DNA of 64,000 bases from Talinum fruticosum (GCA_021018815.1 JAITYX010000003.1:4016501-4080500), one strand, 5' to 3'. Positions 49,586 through 61,149 are shown, counted from the first letter of the stretch. The notes: generated by a model from the letters alone, not told the origin. Program-made: numbers and translations.

Positions 49586-49990
49586 TTGCAGTCATTTAAG
49601 CAGTCGTTTTCAATTTAATCATATAACGAAACTAGGAAAAGGTCTCCAAAGTAAGTGAAAAGGAGGAACCCTAATTTTTGGCTCATTCAAAATTCAAAAT
49701 CAAATCGAAAGACAAGGCGCATAGAGAGAATCTGCTAAGACCCTAGGGAGGAGAGAGAGAGAGACACAGAGAGAGAGAGAGAGAGAGAGAACAAAAAACA
49801 CCGAAAAGAAAAAGATAACAAAATCCCGGCTATGAAATGAAAAGAGAGAAGGGAGAATAAAGACGGAGAAAACTACAGGAAACCGCCGACATTAATGGCG
49901 ACCTCTCGACAACAAACGATTGATTCAATTTTGAAAGAGATTTTCTCTCCCTAAAAAACACCTCAACCTCAGTACTCTACTCGCTCTTAC
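49586..49990 (-). promoter_or_regulatory. 5' leader region of the TRM-type gene
   Basis: Presumed 5' untranslated region upstream of the ATG at 49585. It carries a GA run at 49748-49791 (CT in the transcript sense), a common plant leader feature. I could not place the transcription start. Confidence 0.4.
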
Positions 49991-50174
49991 TCACACCGTA
50001 GTAGCAGTGTTCTGTCGTAGGCGACTGCCTCACTCGTATAATAAATGCCAGGGGGAGAGGGAGTGGTCTCAACTTTCAAGTAACAATTCAAATACCGAAT
50101 CTGACAGTGAGAGAGTGAACCTGGCCCTCTGTGCGCGGGCTAGTCATCCTGTCCGTGTGATTATCCTCAACCGC

Positions 50175-50211
50175 CACGTGTCGGTACTTTTGATCGTGAC
50201 CATCTTGGGCC
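50175..50211 (-). promoter_or_regulatory. G-box and TGGGCC motif upstream of the TRM-type gene
   Basis: CACGTG at 50175-50180 in the context ccgccacgtgtcgg is a G-box/ABRE-type bZIP or bHLH site. TGGGCC at 50206-50211 resembles the site II element of dividing-cell genes. They lie about 590-630 bp before the ATG. A role is inferred from motif and position only. Confidence 0.3.
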
Positions 50212-50573
50212 CATAGCAGGTTTGGGCATTTTATTTTTACGGACGGTAAATTTCTTTTTCCGTTCTGCTTTTTATGTTTTCACCCTGAAGATGGGGCATT
50301 AATTGTGGCTTTTGGAAAATTTAACTTCGAGATTCTACTTGTCCTGTTTCTATGTGCCTTTTCTTAGAGGGCATTGCCCTCACTCTTTATCATATGCACT
50401 GTGGCCTGGGCTATCAACGTCGTTAAGTTTTTTGTTTTCTTGCTTTATTCGTGTGCAGAAATATTTTTCTAAACACAGATACAATAATTTTTTATTATTA
50501 TTACTAGTTATAAACCCGTGTGTTGTCGTTATATTAAATTTTCTAATAATTATATGGTAATTTAAAAGTATCA
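50212..50573. other. Intergenic stretch up to the first Mutator-like element
   Basis: T-rich sequence with no recognisable gene. ORFs on both strands (85 and 95 codons) overlap each other and are not supported. Confidence 0.5.
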
Positions 50574-50582
50574 TTAAATAAA

Positions 50583-51956
50583 GGATTATTGGATGAAAAT
50601 AATACAAACTTTGGAGGTATTGGCCAAATTTAATACGAACAATTTCATTGGTTGCGAACGTAACCAACTTTGGGATTATTTTCCAATATTATAACGTCAC
50701 CGAGTTTTATGGGTGGCGAATCGTCGAAAAGTGACGTAACAAGTGTATTGGACGCGTGTACGGCGGAGTCAATTTTTGACCTGGATTTGTGAGATTTTAA
50801 CTTTGCTTCTCTCTCTCGCTCTCTCTCTCTTCCCCGCTTTCAAACCCCTCTCCTCCTCTCTCGCTTATCCTCCTCCTCACTCTCGCTCTCGCTCTCCTTC
50901 GTCTCTCTTTCTCTTCCTTTCTCTCTTCCCCGCTTTCAAACCCGACTCCAAGCCTCTCTCTCCCCTACTACGTCGCTCTCTCCGGGTAAAAACTCTCCTC
51001 CCTCTCTCTCGCTCATCCTCCTCCTCGCTCTCGGTCTCCTCCCCCTCTCTCTCCCTCTCTCTCTTCCCCTACATTTAAACCCGACTCCAAGCCTCTCTCT
51101 TCCCCTGCTTCCATCGCTCTCTTCCCTAATCTCCGTACTTTCAAACCCGACTCCAAGCAATAGAAACAGAGAGCGAGGAGTGAGAGAAATAGAGAACGAG
51201 GGGACAAGAGAGGGACCGAGAGCAACGACACGAGAGAGAGAGAGAAGAGCGAAGAGGGAGAGTGAGAATGAGACGAGAGGGATAGAGAGCGATAAAAACA
51301 GAGAGCAGGAAGCGAGAGAAATAGAGAACAAGGGGACGAGAGAGGGACTAAGATCAACGAAACAGAGAGAGAGAAGAGTGAAGAGGGAGAGTGAGAACGA
51401 GACAGAGGGCTAGAAAGCGATAGAAACAGAGAGCAGGGAGCGAGAGAAATAGAGAACGAGGGGACAAGAGAGGGAAGAAAGCAGAGACAGAGAAACCGAG
51501 AGGCCAAGCAAAGACAGAGAGAGCGAGAGTGAGGCCGGAGTAGAGAATGAGAGACTCGCGAGGCGAGAGCGAGAGGAGAAGAACAACGGGCGACAACGAG
51601 AAAAAGGACGAGAAGAGCAACGAAGAAGAAGAAAGGGGAATGCAAGAGTCAAAGTTGGTTCCTTGCATTTAAACACCATTAATTTAAGGAAAAGTAACCT
51701 TTTTGATTTTTTTTTAAATTCCTTACTTAAGTGGCATTAAAATCTCACAAATCCAAGTCAAACACATGACTTCGTTGTACACGTGTACAGTACACTTGCC
51801 ACGTCACTTTCCCGATGAGTCGCCGCCCATAAAACTCGGTGGCATTCCGATATTGGAAAATAACCCCAAAGTTGGTTCCGTTCGCAACCAAGGAAATTGT
51901 TCATATTAAATTTGGCCAATACCCCCAAAATTTGTATTATTCCCGTCCAATATTCC
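50583..51956. mobile_element. Mutator-like element 1 (MULE-1), 1374 bp
   Basis: Inverted terminal repeats of about 220 bp: left 50583-50803, right 51737-51956. They open GGATTATTGGATG and, inward from the right, GGAATATTGGACG. A perfect 9-bp duplication TTAAATAAA flanks the element (50574-50582 and 51957-51965), the size made by Mutator transposases. The interior is a CT-rich half followed by a GA-rich half and has no transposase. Long ORFs inside (131 and 210 codons) reflect the purine bias. Confidence 0.92.
51161..51475. repeat. 130-bp tandem repeat inside MULE-1
   Basis: Units starting with aatagaaacagagagc-type text occur at about 51161, 51291 and 51421, a period of 130 bp and about 2.4 copies. 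They are GA-rich and separated by few substitutions. Confidence 0.75.
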
Positions 51957-51965
51957 TTAAATAAA

Positions 51966-52099
51966 TTATTCATCTATTCAAAATAATTTAAAAACATGAT
52001 CAATAAATATAAGAGTTGATATTGATGTCAACAATAGTAGAGATAAAATTCAAAGTATCATTACAACACTATATAATTGTATGTTGAACTTGGACATAC
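51966..52099. other. Short spacer between the two Mutator-like elements
   Basis: AT-rich, 134 bp, no feature. Confidence 0.6.
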
Positions 52100-52108
52100 A
52101 TTTAAATC

Positions 52109-53282
52109 GAGTTATTAACATCCGTACTCCTCGTACTATGGTGCAATCATTTTTCTACCCATGTCGTATTGAAAATTATTTTCAACCCCCGACGTATATA
52201 ACAATTGTAGTCAAACTTAGGGTTTACAGATAACTGCGAATAGTTAAAAGATGAAAATACCCTTGCTTTATTTTCACCGAGTCTCTCTCGCTCTCCTCCC
52301 CTAAACTCTCTATTTTTATTTCATTCAACTCACCCTCTTCCCCTTAGCCTCGACACCCCTCTCTCTCTCTCTCTCGAGTCTCTCTGTTTTCCTTCCTCAA
52401 AATCTCCTCGTCAACCAAAAACCAAAAACCCTTTCTCTCTCGTTTTCCTTCCTCAAAACTCCTCTTTTTGTGTTGCCGTTACAGCCTCTCGCCCTCTTCT
52501 TCTCTAGCTTTGGGCACGAGCCATTGTTAACCATAGCTGCACCTGCTGCTGGCGGTTGAGTCTTCACCCGAGATGGTGGCTGCCGAAGAAGCGGTTTCCG
52601 ATGAGGACAGGGAGAAATCGTTGGAGGAGCATGTGGCTTTGCACCCGGATGATGTTGAAGCTCTTAAATCTCTAATAGAGGTCAAGATTAAGAATCGGAA
52701 CCCGAAGCCGTTGAGGTCATAAATAGGTTGATTGAACTTGAGCTCGATGAGAGTGAGTTGCCATTGCTGAGAGCCCACATGTATAGCTATATGGGAGAGT
52801 CGAATTGGCAAAAGTGGCGTTCGAAGACATCTTGGAGAAGGACTATCTTTGAGCGGAGGCGTATTACGGGCTTGTGATGGCCGTTTCACAAGGTAAAAGG
52901 TCCGGCAAGGAGTTAAACGAGGCGTTGAAGAGGATTCGGGAGGCATTGGAGAAGTGTAAGAAAGAGACAAAGAAGGAAGAGATCGGGGATTTTAAGCTAC
53001 CGATTGCGCAGGTTTGTGTTATCGAAGGGAATTACATTGAGGCATTGAAGATTCAAGTGAAATAAAAACAAAGAGTTTAGGGGAGGAGAGCGAGAGAGAC
53101 TCGGTGAAAATAAAGCAAGGGTATTTTTATCTTTTAACTATTCCGGTCAACTTTAAACCCTAAGTTTGACTACAATTGTAATATGCTACAAACGTCGTGG
53201 GGTTGAAAATAATTTTCAATACGACATGGGTAGAAAAATGATTGCGAAGCATAGTACGAGGGGTACGGATGTTAATAATCCT
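52109..53282. mobile_element. Mutator-like element 2 (Pack-MULE), 1174 bp
   Basis: Inverted terminal repeats of about 215-225 bp: left 52109-52324, right about 53060-53282. Shared text includes ttattaacatccgtac at the tips and accgagtctctctcgctctc further in. A perfect 9-bp duplication ATTTAAATC flanks the element (52100-52108 and 53283-53291). There is no transposase. Between the repeats lies a piece of a host-type gene, which makes this a Pack-MULE. Its terminal repeats are not the same family as those of MULE-1. Confidence 0.92.
52573..53065 (+). pseudogene. Captured TPR-protein gene fragment in MULE-2
   Basis: From the ATG at 52573 the plus strand encodes MVAAEEAVSDEDREKS, then LHPDDVEALKSLIEVKIK, a helix pair of tetratricopeptide type. 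After a frameshift near 52700 comes VEVINRLIELELDESELP and, after another near 52810, AYYGLVMAVSQGKRSGKEL and EALEKCKKETKKEE, to a stop at 53063. It resembles the TPR part of chloroplast TPR proteins of the SLOW GREEN 1 type, as I remember them. No intron is visible and the start and end of the parent gene are absent. It is frameshifted, so no functional protein is expected. Confidence 0.7.
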
Positions 53283-53291
53283 ATTTAAATC

Positions 53292-55254
53292 TATTAATAT
53301 ATAATACTATTACAATAAATAAATATGTACGAAGTTATATATAAGTGTACAATTTAATTGAAAGTCTTCTTACATTTAAAAATGTCATCGAAAAGAAATA
53401 TGTACGAAGTTATATATACAATCATTTGTAAAAACAAATTAAGTCAAAATAGTGGAATTGGTTTACTGAGGTGGAGAGGGGATATCATTGTTTTTGCTAG
53501 GATTGCTCATCGGTGGCAAGTGAAGTGAGTTTATATCTCCATACCTTAGCATTCGACATCCGAAAAGTTCATAATGAAATTACATTCTAACTCATGGCTC
53601 TCCACTCGTACATAGAAACACCTCCTCTAAAAATAGATACACACACACAAAAACTTCTATGCCCATTTGGAACTAAATAGCAAGACTCATTGAAAAAGGC
53701 TTTTGTAGGTTCAACTTTCCGCTCTAGCCTAGCTTGCCACAATGTTTCCCACACCACACCATAGTCATCCATGTATGGTCTCCCACCACAAAACCCCATG
53801 GCACTCATATAAAACAATCCTTGTTGCAAGTCATCAAATAATAAAGCATCTTAACCATGAGAGCAAAATTAAAAGGGAAAAAACAAGTATGATGTGAGAG
53901 AGAAGGCCATGCCCATTAACAATTGAAAATTTCACATTTGTAACATCTCTTAACTAAGGTTGATGCAAACCTATTTCGCTCATCATAATCGGCCTACTCA
54001 GGATAGTAAAATTAAGTCGTGAAACTAAGCAACACATGATTAAATTATCAACTTTGATATGAAACTTGACAACTAACTCGGAATGACCATGCTTATGTTT
54101 CAAAGTAGGCGAAGGAGATTGATTGCAATATATTCGAGAGAATTTTGAAGTAAGAAAAATGAAATGAAAGTTTATACTCCTACCAATCTACGCCCTCCCC
54201 CAACCACCAAAAAAAAAAAGAAAAAAGAAAAATGACAAATTATCAACAAAAATCCAATGAAACCGAAGAATGAAATTTAACTCGAGAAAATCAAAAATAA
54301 TTAAACTCGGAAGAAAAATTCAGACTTACAGAATTAGACATGGAGTATGCAAAGTTCATAATCTCATCAACTCCCAACAATCCGAATCCCCGCAATCACT
54401 TGCTATTGCTTACTAATTTTTAGTTTGCTAATCTGTTTAGGTGAATTTGATGATCTTCTATCAAATGAAGTATCTAATATTAAGAAAAAACAAACAATCA
54501 AAAAATTGCAAACAAACAACATCTAAGGACTAGTGGAATTCCTTGTATAGCATATTTACGGTCATTTAATCAAGGAACACTTGCATATAAAGTAGCTTGA
54601 TTTGGAGTGAACTTTATACTTTCAATATCATATAACCAAGTTTCTTAATATCTATACACAAAAATCCAAACAATATAATCTTCTCACATCTCCTTTGAGG
54701 TGCCACCTAACCCCATTGTTCGATTGAAAACTCACCATTAAAATTTTGAGATTTTGGAGAAAATTAACCAAGATTAAAGTGGCCATGAGATTTCGTTTAG
54801 GAAAGGCAGCTATTTATCATGAATCGCCCCTTTCCACAAAACTACTCAATCTCATAAAATGACTATTTCTATTTAAATATAGTATTAACCATCCGTTAGA
54901 GTCCTAAAAGAATCAATCATGTTATGACCACACTTACATAAGTTTTATCTATTTTATTGAAGGTTTATATTTATGAAATTGTTTCATATGTCTAAATCTT
55001 GTGAATAATTCATAAGGTATCCTCTATATAATTGATGGCAATTGATACATGGATCAATATACGTTATCATCACTCATAATTTCTAGTTTACTTCACCAAA
55101 TTAAAGCAATGAGGACTTGTCGGTAAATGCGATAGAAATAAATCAAAATTCAAAGCCACCTTGCCTTACTCGGAGGAGCATAAGTCAATCAAGAAGCATG
55201 CCATGATGACTCAACACTAAATCGTCAAGACTACGGTTCATTGTTCACCATTTA
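53292..55254. other. Intergenic stretch with one unassigned ORF
   Basis: AT-rich, mostly non-coding. The minus-strand ORF at 53587-53829 is listed separately. No other gene, repeat or transposon end was recognised. Confidence 0.5.
53587..53829 (-). CDS. Unassigned 80-codon ORF
   Basis: The ORF reads MQQGLFYMSAMGFCGGRPYM to a C-terminal GGVSMYEWRAMS. Its composition is mixed, with four Cys and several aromatic residues, and is not a repeat artefact. I recognise no family. It may be the last exon of a gene fragment or chance; no splice partners could be placed. Confidence 0.2.
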   Translation of the reverse strand: MQQGLFYMSAMGFCGGRPYMDDYGVVWETLWQARLERKVEPTKAFFNESCYLVPNGHRSFCVCVSIFRGGVSMYEWRAMS

Positions 55255-56761
55255 GCAGACAATACATCACAGTTCAAGCGGCCTACTTTTCTTTAGGCTT
55301 TACTTTGGGGCATGGGGCCTAAAAGTGAAGTTTTGTCTGTCTTTTGAATTTTTTTGCATCATCTTAATAAAAGAAAGCATTTGTTTTTAGAATAGAGTCT
55401 TGCATTCATCTCCTTTTTCATGAGTCAAACTCCTAAAAACACAAAAATTAAATAACAAAGCACCCTAGAAGGAATTATTTAATCAAGCATCGAGCATCAA
55501 ATCAGCATCACGAAGGTCACTGGCACCACCACCTTCAAAGAAATTTAACCAAGAATATCGAAGCTTATCGACTCTCAAACATTCAAGAAGAGCTGCACCC
55601 AAGAAGAATGTGTCATGATTGAAAGGATCATATAAATCCAAGAATATTCACGAGGAGACATGAATCTTATACCATACAAACAAAGGAGCTATTAGCACAC
55701 AAACTAAAAGCTCAAAATTAGAATGGGGCACATAACCTCATTAAAACTTCAAATTCACAATTAAGTTAAGTATCCAGTCCCTATTTCGACAAAAGTGGAT
55801 AGAAGTCGAGCTTCAAACCCTACAACGGTCAAGGTTCGGACACCTTAGTGGAGTCTCGGACCCAAGAACAATAAAGGTTCGGAAACATCCTAGTCGAGCC
55901 TCGGACTCTACAGCGGTCAAGGTTCAACACCTCGGTCGAGTCTCGGACCCAATAGCGATCAAGGTTCGGACACATCCTAGTCAAGCTTTAGGCCCAGCAG
56001 CGGCCAAGACTCGGACAACCCTCGTCGAGCATCATGCCCAGCAATAGTCAAGGTTCGGACATATCCCAATCGAGCTTCAGGAAAAATAGTGGTCAAGGTT
56101 AAGACATACTCCGATCGGGTCTCGAGCCAAGCAGCGAGTCAAGGTTCGGACACCACGTTGAGCTTCAAACCTAACAGCGGTCAAGGTTTACATATAACAC
56201 CAAGACTTCAGGACCACTCCATTGCCAAGTCAAGAAACCACATTTGGAACGTGATCCGGTTTCAAATCATCTTCGAGTAACACTTGAAACTATTTACATT
56301 CGATTATTAGCTAACAAAACTATTGGTGCAGAAAGTTTTAGGCAAGCTTCGGACCAAGATAAAGGAAGTTTAGGCCCCTCATTTAAGCTTCAGGACATTG
56401 ATTGAGCTAAGCTCGGGATACCTAGCTGAACTTCAAATCTAAGAAGTGGTCAAGTTAATGCACCCTACTTGGACTTAACACTTTACTTCCTGAGTCAAGT
56501 TCAAGCTCCCCGCAAAGCTTCAAACTAAGCACATGATCAAGTTTAGGCACACCAATATGAGCTAACATTTAGTAGCCAAGTTCATGAATTAGCAACCCGG
56601 ACTTCAAACTCCGCTAGTTAAAGTCTAGGCCCTCCGTCATAATTCAAGTCAAAAGATACATAATTTCGGATGCATTAATTCAATCGATTCCTAAGCAATG
56701 CCAAGCAACAGGTAAGTACCCCTTTAGTCTCTATTTTGACCATAGTCTTTCACACTCGATC
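55255..56761 (+). mobile_element. 3' internal region of a Tat-type Ty3/gypsy element
   Basis: Non-coding sequence between the lost pol and the 3' LTR. Text such as tttttttgcatcatcttaataaaagaaagcat (near 55350) is typical of the region after pol in Tat-lineage gypsy elements, as I remember it. A minisatellite occupies 55800-56190. The region ends in a polypurine tract. Confidence 0.5.
55800..56190. repeat. Minisatellite, 42-46 bp unit, about nine copies
   Basis: Units have the form aaggttcggacacatcctag plus tcgagcctcggacccagcagcggtc. Each differs slightly. Tandem repeats in the 3' non-coding region are a known trait of Tat/Ogre elements. Confidence 0.8.
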
Positions 56762-56772
56762 AAAGTGGGGGC
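56762..56772 (+). other. Polypurine tract of the Tat-type element
   Basis: aaagtgggggc, three bases before the TG that opens the LTR. Confidence 0.65.
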
Positions 56773-56775
56773 TAA

Positions 56776-58270
56776 TGATGAGATCTCGAATCCTGTTTGT
56801 GGATTTTGATCACGGTCGTTGTCCGATTGGTGCGACGGAAGCCGATAAACCACAAAAACCCCCAACACCAAATAAATAGCCTCTTACCTTGGGTCGGTCC
56901 AAAATCCCTTTTCTTTCGGACGTTCCTAGCTCGGGCCATGCCTCCGAGTCAAGAGAAGTCCAGTGCTACGTACGAGAAATTCCAGGCTTGCAATTCTACG
57001 TTTTATTTTTGTCCAACTTGATATGGAGCTAAAGACCTCAAGACAACGTTAGACGCTGCATTTCATGATCACAACCATCAAAGTGTTGTGTTTTGCTCCA
57101 AAATAGTCCGCACGAGACATGGGCTCAAATCCTCAAAATGGTACCGTTTGGCTGGTGCCTTCTACCGAGTGTATTTCACTCAAAACACTACATTTTGACC
57201 GGGATTCCTGTTACAGACACGGCAAGGGCATGAAACCCTAGAATGACACTACATGACCGAGTGCCCCTACTGTTTTTCTCACCTTAAAACTTGTGTTTTG
57301 GGCTAAGGAATCCTGTTGCAGGACTGAAAGCTCGAAACCCTAAGGTAGCCCCGGTGGCCGAGTGCCCCCTTACACCAGCTTATCCTGGTTTTATCCTATT
57401 TTTACCTGGTTTAATCTCCTCATTTCCCGACTCGGTTTTGCACCTTGCTTTGAATGGCTGGCCAATCATAAACTCTAGGTGATTTGTGACCCACTCTCCT
57501 CCCTATAAATAGAGAGCTAGGGCTCTCATTTTAGTAATGGCTCATCCCTTAGCATTACGCTGCTGAAACCTAATTAAGAGCTACCGAATACCGATCTTTG
57601 TGTTATGATCTCTTGGTCTCTTTTCAGCCTATTACTACTCTACACTCGATTACAACCAACATCTAAACCCGAAAACTTCGTCATTCATACATCCTTTACC
57701 TACCTACACTCAAAACTCACAAAAGCCTCTCTCTATTCACCACCGTCGCATCACGAAATCCAAGATCCATATCAGCAGGTTGGACAATCTAAGGGCATTG
57801 ATCGATCTTGACAATGGTTTACTTATTTATTTTATGCTTTTATCATTTTCATTATTGTAGAGAAAATTGTATCGCTTTTAATTCATCCCCGCCCGATGTA
57901 ATCTTTTAGTTTTTCGCTTTCGTTTCGTTCGCTTTTCTTTTGCTTTCTTTATCATTTTCGTTTATCGCTTTCCATTTTTCTTTATTGCTTTCATTACTAT
58001 ATTGTGGTTGCTTTAACTTTCGTCACATGTTATTTACTTGTGTTTTCTGCATTATTTTAATTCATTACTCGAACTAGTAATGGTCGTCTTTTGATGGGTA
58101 AAACAAAAGGGCTTATCCCTACGTTTCTTACCCTCGCCCCGAATCCGATTCTCGATTCAAAGACTGATGGAGTCATTTTTATCTTTTTCAGTCTTAGTTT
58201 TTCCCCTACTAAGTTTAGAAGAGTAAATTTTACTTTTGTTTTTGATTGTTTTTCTTTCCTAAAAACCGAT
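56776..58270 (+). mobile_element. Tat-type gypsy 3' LTR (about 1.5 kb)
   Basis: It opens TGATGAGATCTCG after the polypurine tract. A TATA box (CTATAAATAGAGAGC) is at 57504-57511 with a leader after it. The right end is set near 58270, where gcgactccc resembles the primer-binding site TGGCGACTC used by Tat elements. Several small ORFs inside are not supported. The exact 3' end is uncertain. Confidence 0.6.
57504..57511 (+). promoter_or_regulatory. TATA box of the Tat-type LTR
   Basis: TATAAATA in the context ccctataaatagagagct, about 730 bp into the LTR, followed by a transcript-like leader (gctctcattttag). Confidence 0.55.
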
Positions 58271-58620
58271 CGCGACTCCCTTTTGATTTATTTCTTCTAG
58301 ATCCGCTTCCTGGCTATTGTTGATTGAACAATAAGAAAAATAGGTTCTGGATCCGCTAAGCCGGGCCAAAGGTCGAGACCGACTGTCTTAGCCTTGGTCT
58401 CTCGGCCACCACTGGGTGCCGGCCGCCGTCTACCCGGACCGGTCGATAGGCGTGGCTTGGGTTTTGTAATAAATAAATATATAAAAATAAATGTAAAAAA
58501 TGAAATAAATAAACCTAATTTTTTGAAGGAAAAATCCGGACATAGATTTATTTAGAATTATTTACAAAAAAAAAAAAGAGAGGCGGTTAAGATCAAAATA
58601 ATCGGGCAAGTTCAATTTCA
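58271..58620 (+). other. Gypsy leader-like sequence
   Basis: GC-rich block (gaccgactgtcttagccttgg, ccactgggtgccggccgccg) of a kind seen after Tat LTRs. No coding region. Confidence 0.4.
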
Positions 58621-59807
58621 ATTTCCTTATTTGCTTGCCCTCGTCTCGCCTCCCCCGTGCTCCCCTGCCTCCCCCTCCTTGCGGACGCCTCCCCTTCGCT
58701 GCCGCTGCCTTCTCCGGCCACTCAAGCACAACCGACACCGGCTGGAAGACCAGCGCCGGCTATCCGTCATCCCTCTCTGTCTCGATCTCTCCCTCCCTCG
58801 CGCCGTCTCTATCTTCCTCTCTCTCTACCTCGTTCTGCTCCTCCTTTGCCATGGGCCACTTAGCAGCCAATCCCAGCCGCAGCGGCCACGGAGTTAGTCG
58901 CCGCCTCGCCCGGTGGTCGCCGGTGCAGCCGCCGCACACCACCAGCCCTCGCTCGTCCTCTCCGACTTCTTCTCTTCAAATTTGAAGGTAAAACGCTAAA
59001 CCCTAAATTATCAAGTTTCTGATTTATTTAAGCAATTGTAATTGCAATTTGAAGTATATGACTTAGAAGTATGTTGTTGAGTGAATTTGAAGATCGATTT
59101 TGAGAAATTGGAATTGGTGTGGATGATTGAGTTGTGGCATTTTGATGGATTGATTGTGTATGAACATGAACGAATGTGGTTTCTTTTGGGAAATTATAAT
59201 TTAGTGAATAAGATAAGGGATCTTTTGTTATATGATTGAGTAATTTGGTGGACTTTGTTGGAAATGGTTATATTGAACAGATGAAGGCGAATGAATATAA
59301 TCTCTCTTGTAAAATTTTGATCGAGTGAATTGAATTGGGAAGTAAATTGGCGTGAATGTTGAGCAATTTGATGGGTTAGTTACATTTTATAATTAGCTAG
59401 AATTGAACATAAAGGAAGAGAAAAATATGCAGGGAGATTGAAGTTGGATAATAGATTGTGTAGGAGGCATGCGGGAAATTTGAACACTTGGTATACCTAA
59501 TTTTGTTGTGAATGGGATTTTGTTGAAAAGAATGCTCATAACCTTAAGGTCGTATACGTATGAATTTTGAGCAATTAAGTAAATTGTGGAATTTACGTAT
59601 GGGAAGGACATTTGATGGGTTAGTGTAATTATTTAATCATGGCGCATGAATATGTCGAAATGAGAGTCGAGCTAGCTATAAGGATTGAAAATAGCGCTAA
59701 AATGGGTAAACTAATCAAATTAGTTGTAATTAATAATAACAAAAATAATAGTAATAATAATAACAATAATAACTACGAAATGTTTAAGTACTTGTATATA
59801 TGCATAA

Positions 59808-59839
<32 letters not shown>

Positions 59840-61149
59840 ATATATATATATATACATGTATATATATATATATATACATGTATATATATATATATATACA
59901 TGTATATATATATATATATACATGTATATATGTATTTTCATTTTTCTTGATTTGAATCCATAACGCAATACATCGTGTGAATATCAATGCTTGGTCTAAT
60001 CGACTACTTTAACGAGTGTGTGCATAATTAAGATGTAAATGGAATTAGCGCAATGGAGTTGAGTAATAAAAATCTTAGTTCAATCGATTACTTAATAAAT
60101 AAAGAAAATGAACCCAATTGCCAACGGTTATACGAATTCAATTATGGAAACTCTAGAGAAGCGTTATTAACAACGAAAATCTATTTGAAACAGAATTCGG
60201 GCCACTTCGTTGATGACTAGCTGGTAACTTAAATTTTTATTAGAGGGGAGAAACAAACATTCTCAATTCAGTACGTGCATTGCTCGTGCCCTTCGAAAAT
60301 TCACATATTTCAGCAAATCTCAACATTTCTTATATAAATAACTAATAATGAATCATTTGCAAATCAAGTTTTGCCACCTAATTAAGTGGTCCCCGCTCAA
60401 TTATCAATTATCGGGGCTTATGCCCTCCAATTCCACCCGCGCGGCGTCAACTTGGGTTCTCGGTCGGCCCGAGGGGTGTGCACCTTACTAAGATCGTATC
60501 AATTATCAAGGGGTTCCACTTTCGGTTAATAACCGGCAAGCAAGTTTTACTCATATTCTCTCCCCCGATTTCAAACTAAAATGAATTGAAATGTGCGCGC
60601 TCAATCAATGTGTTTCAAAATTATTTGATCTGTACATGAATGTTCGTATTGGGTTCCGACTCATTCTTCGAATTATTTAATATTTTTGTTTTTAGGAAAA
60701 GCATCCGTGAACAGCTCTTTGCGTAAGAAGCTCGACGGGAGCAAGACTTAGCTGGATACTTCATTATCATTGTTCTAAGATGGGTTAGATGCTCACAGTG
60801 ATTCTCCTCCTCGTTAATTTTGGGCTTGACCTTGGATTGTAATTAAATATTGCGTATTTCCTATCGCAGATTGTTGTATTGGCCATTAATATTTGTAAAT
60901 ATGTAGCAGAACCGTACTTTGGGATTGGTTTATTTAAGTTGTCGGCATGACACCCTGTGACGTAGCATGTAATGTTTCCCGACTTATTGAAGCATAACTA
61001 ATAGACACGAGGTTATTATGGTATTTTATTTCAGCCTTGTCCTTTTGTTAGGACAGCTGTAACGCCTTCGATCGTGAACTTCCGTTGCAACCATACCTAA
61101 TATTCCCAAATTAGGGAATTATTAAGTAACGGTAATTGGGGGCGTTACA
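58621..61149 (+). mobile_element. Second gypsy LTR-like stretch
   Basis: Starts with a C-rich leader-like block (58630-58980) whose ORFs are Pro- and Ser-rich artefacts, and ends in gggggcgttaca at 61149, the closing text of many plant gypsy LTRs. A TGTAACGCC text, the usual opening, lies at 61069, only 80 bp before the end, so two LTR ends may be fused by deletion. No gene is recognised. Confidence 0.4.
59810..59930. repeat. Tandem array of (TA)n with CATG spacer
   Basis: About six units of some 22 bp, each (TA) followed by catg. The Tyr-Ile ORFs over it are artefacts. Confidence 0.9.

Noticed and set aside
51013..51645. 210-codon minus-strand ORF, the second longest in the region
   Set aside because: It is Ser/Leu-rich because the interior of MULE-1 is GA-rich on the plus strand. 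ORFs overlap in several frames, a sign of compositional artefact.
52527..52970. 147-codon minus-strand ORF in MULE-2
   Set aside because: It is the complement of the TPR-coding sequence; the plus-strand reading has recognisable TPR similarity and this one does not.
58631..58985. Ser/Pro-rich ORFs of 88 and 116 codons
   Set aside because: Overlapping frames of a C-rich leader-like block in a gypsy LTR, without domain or splice support.
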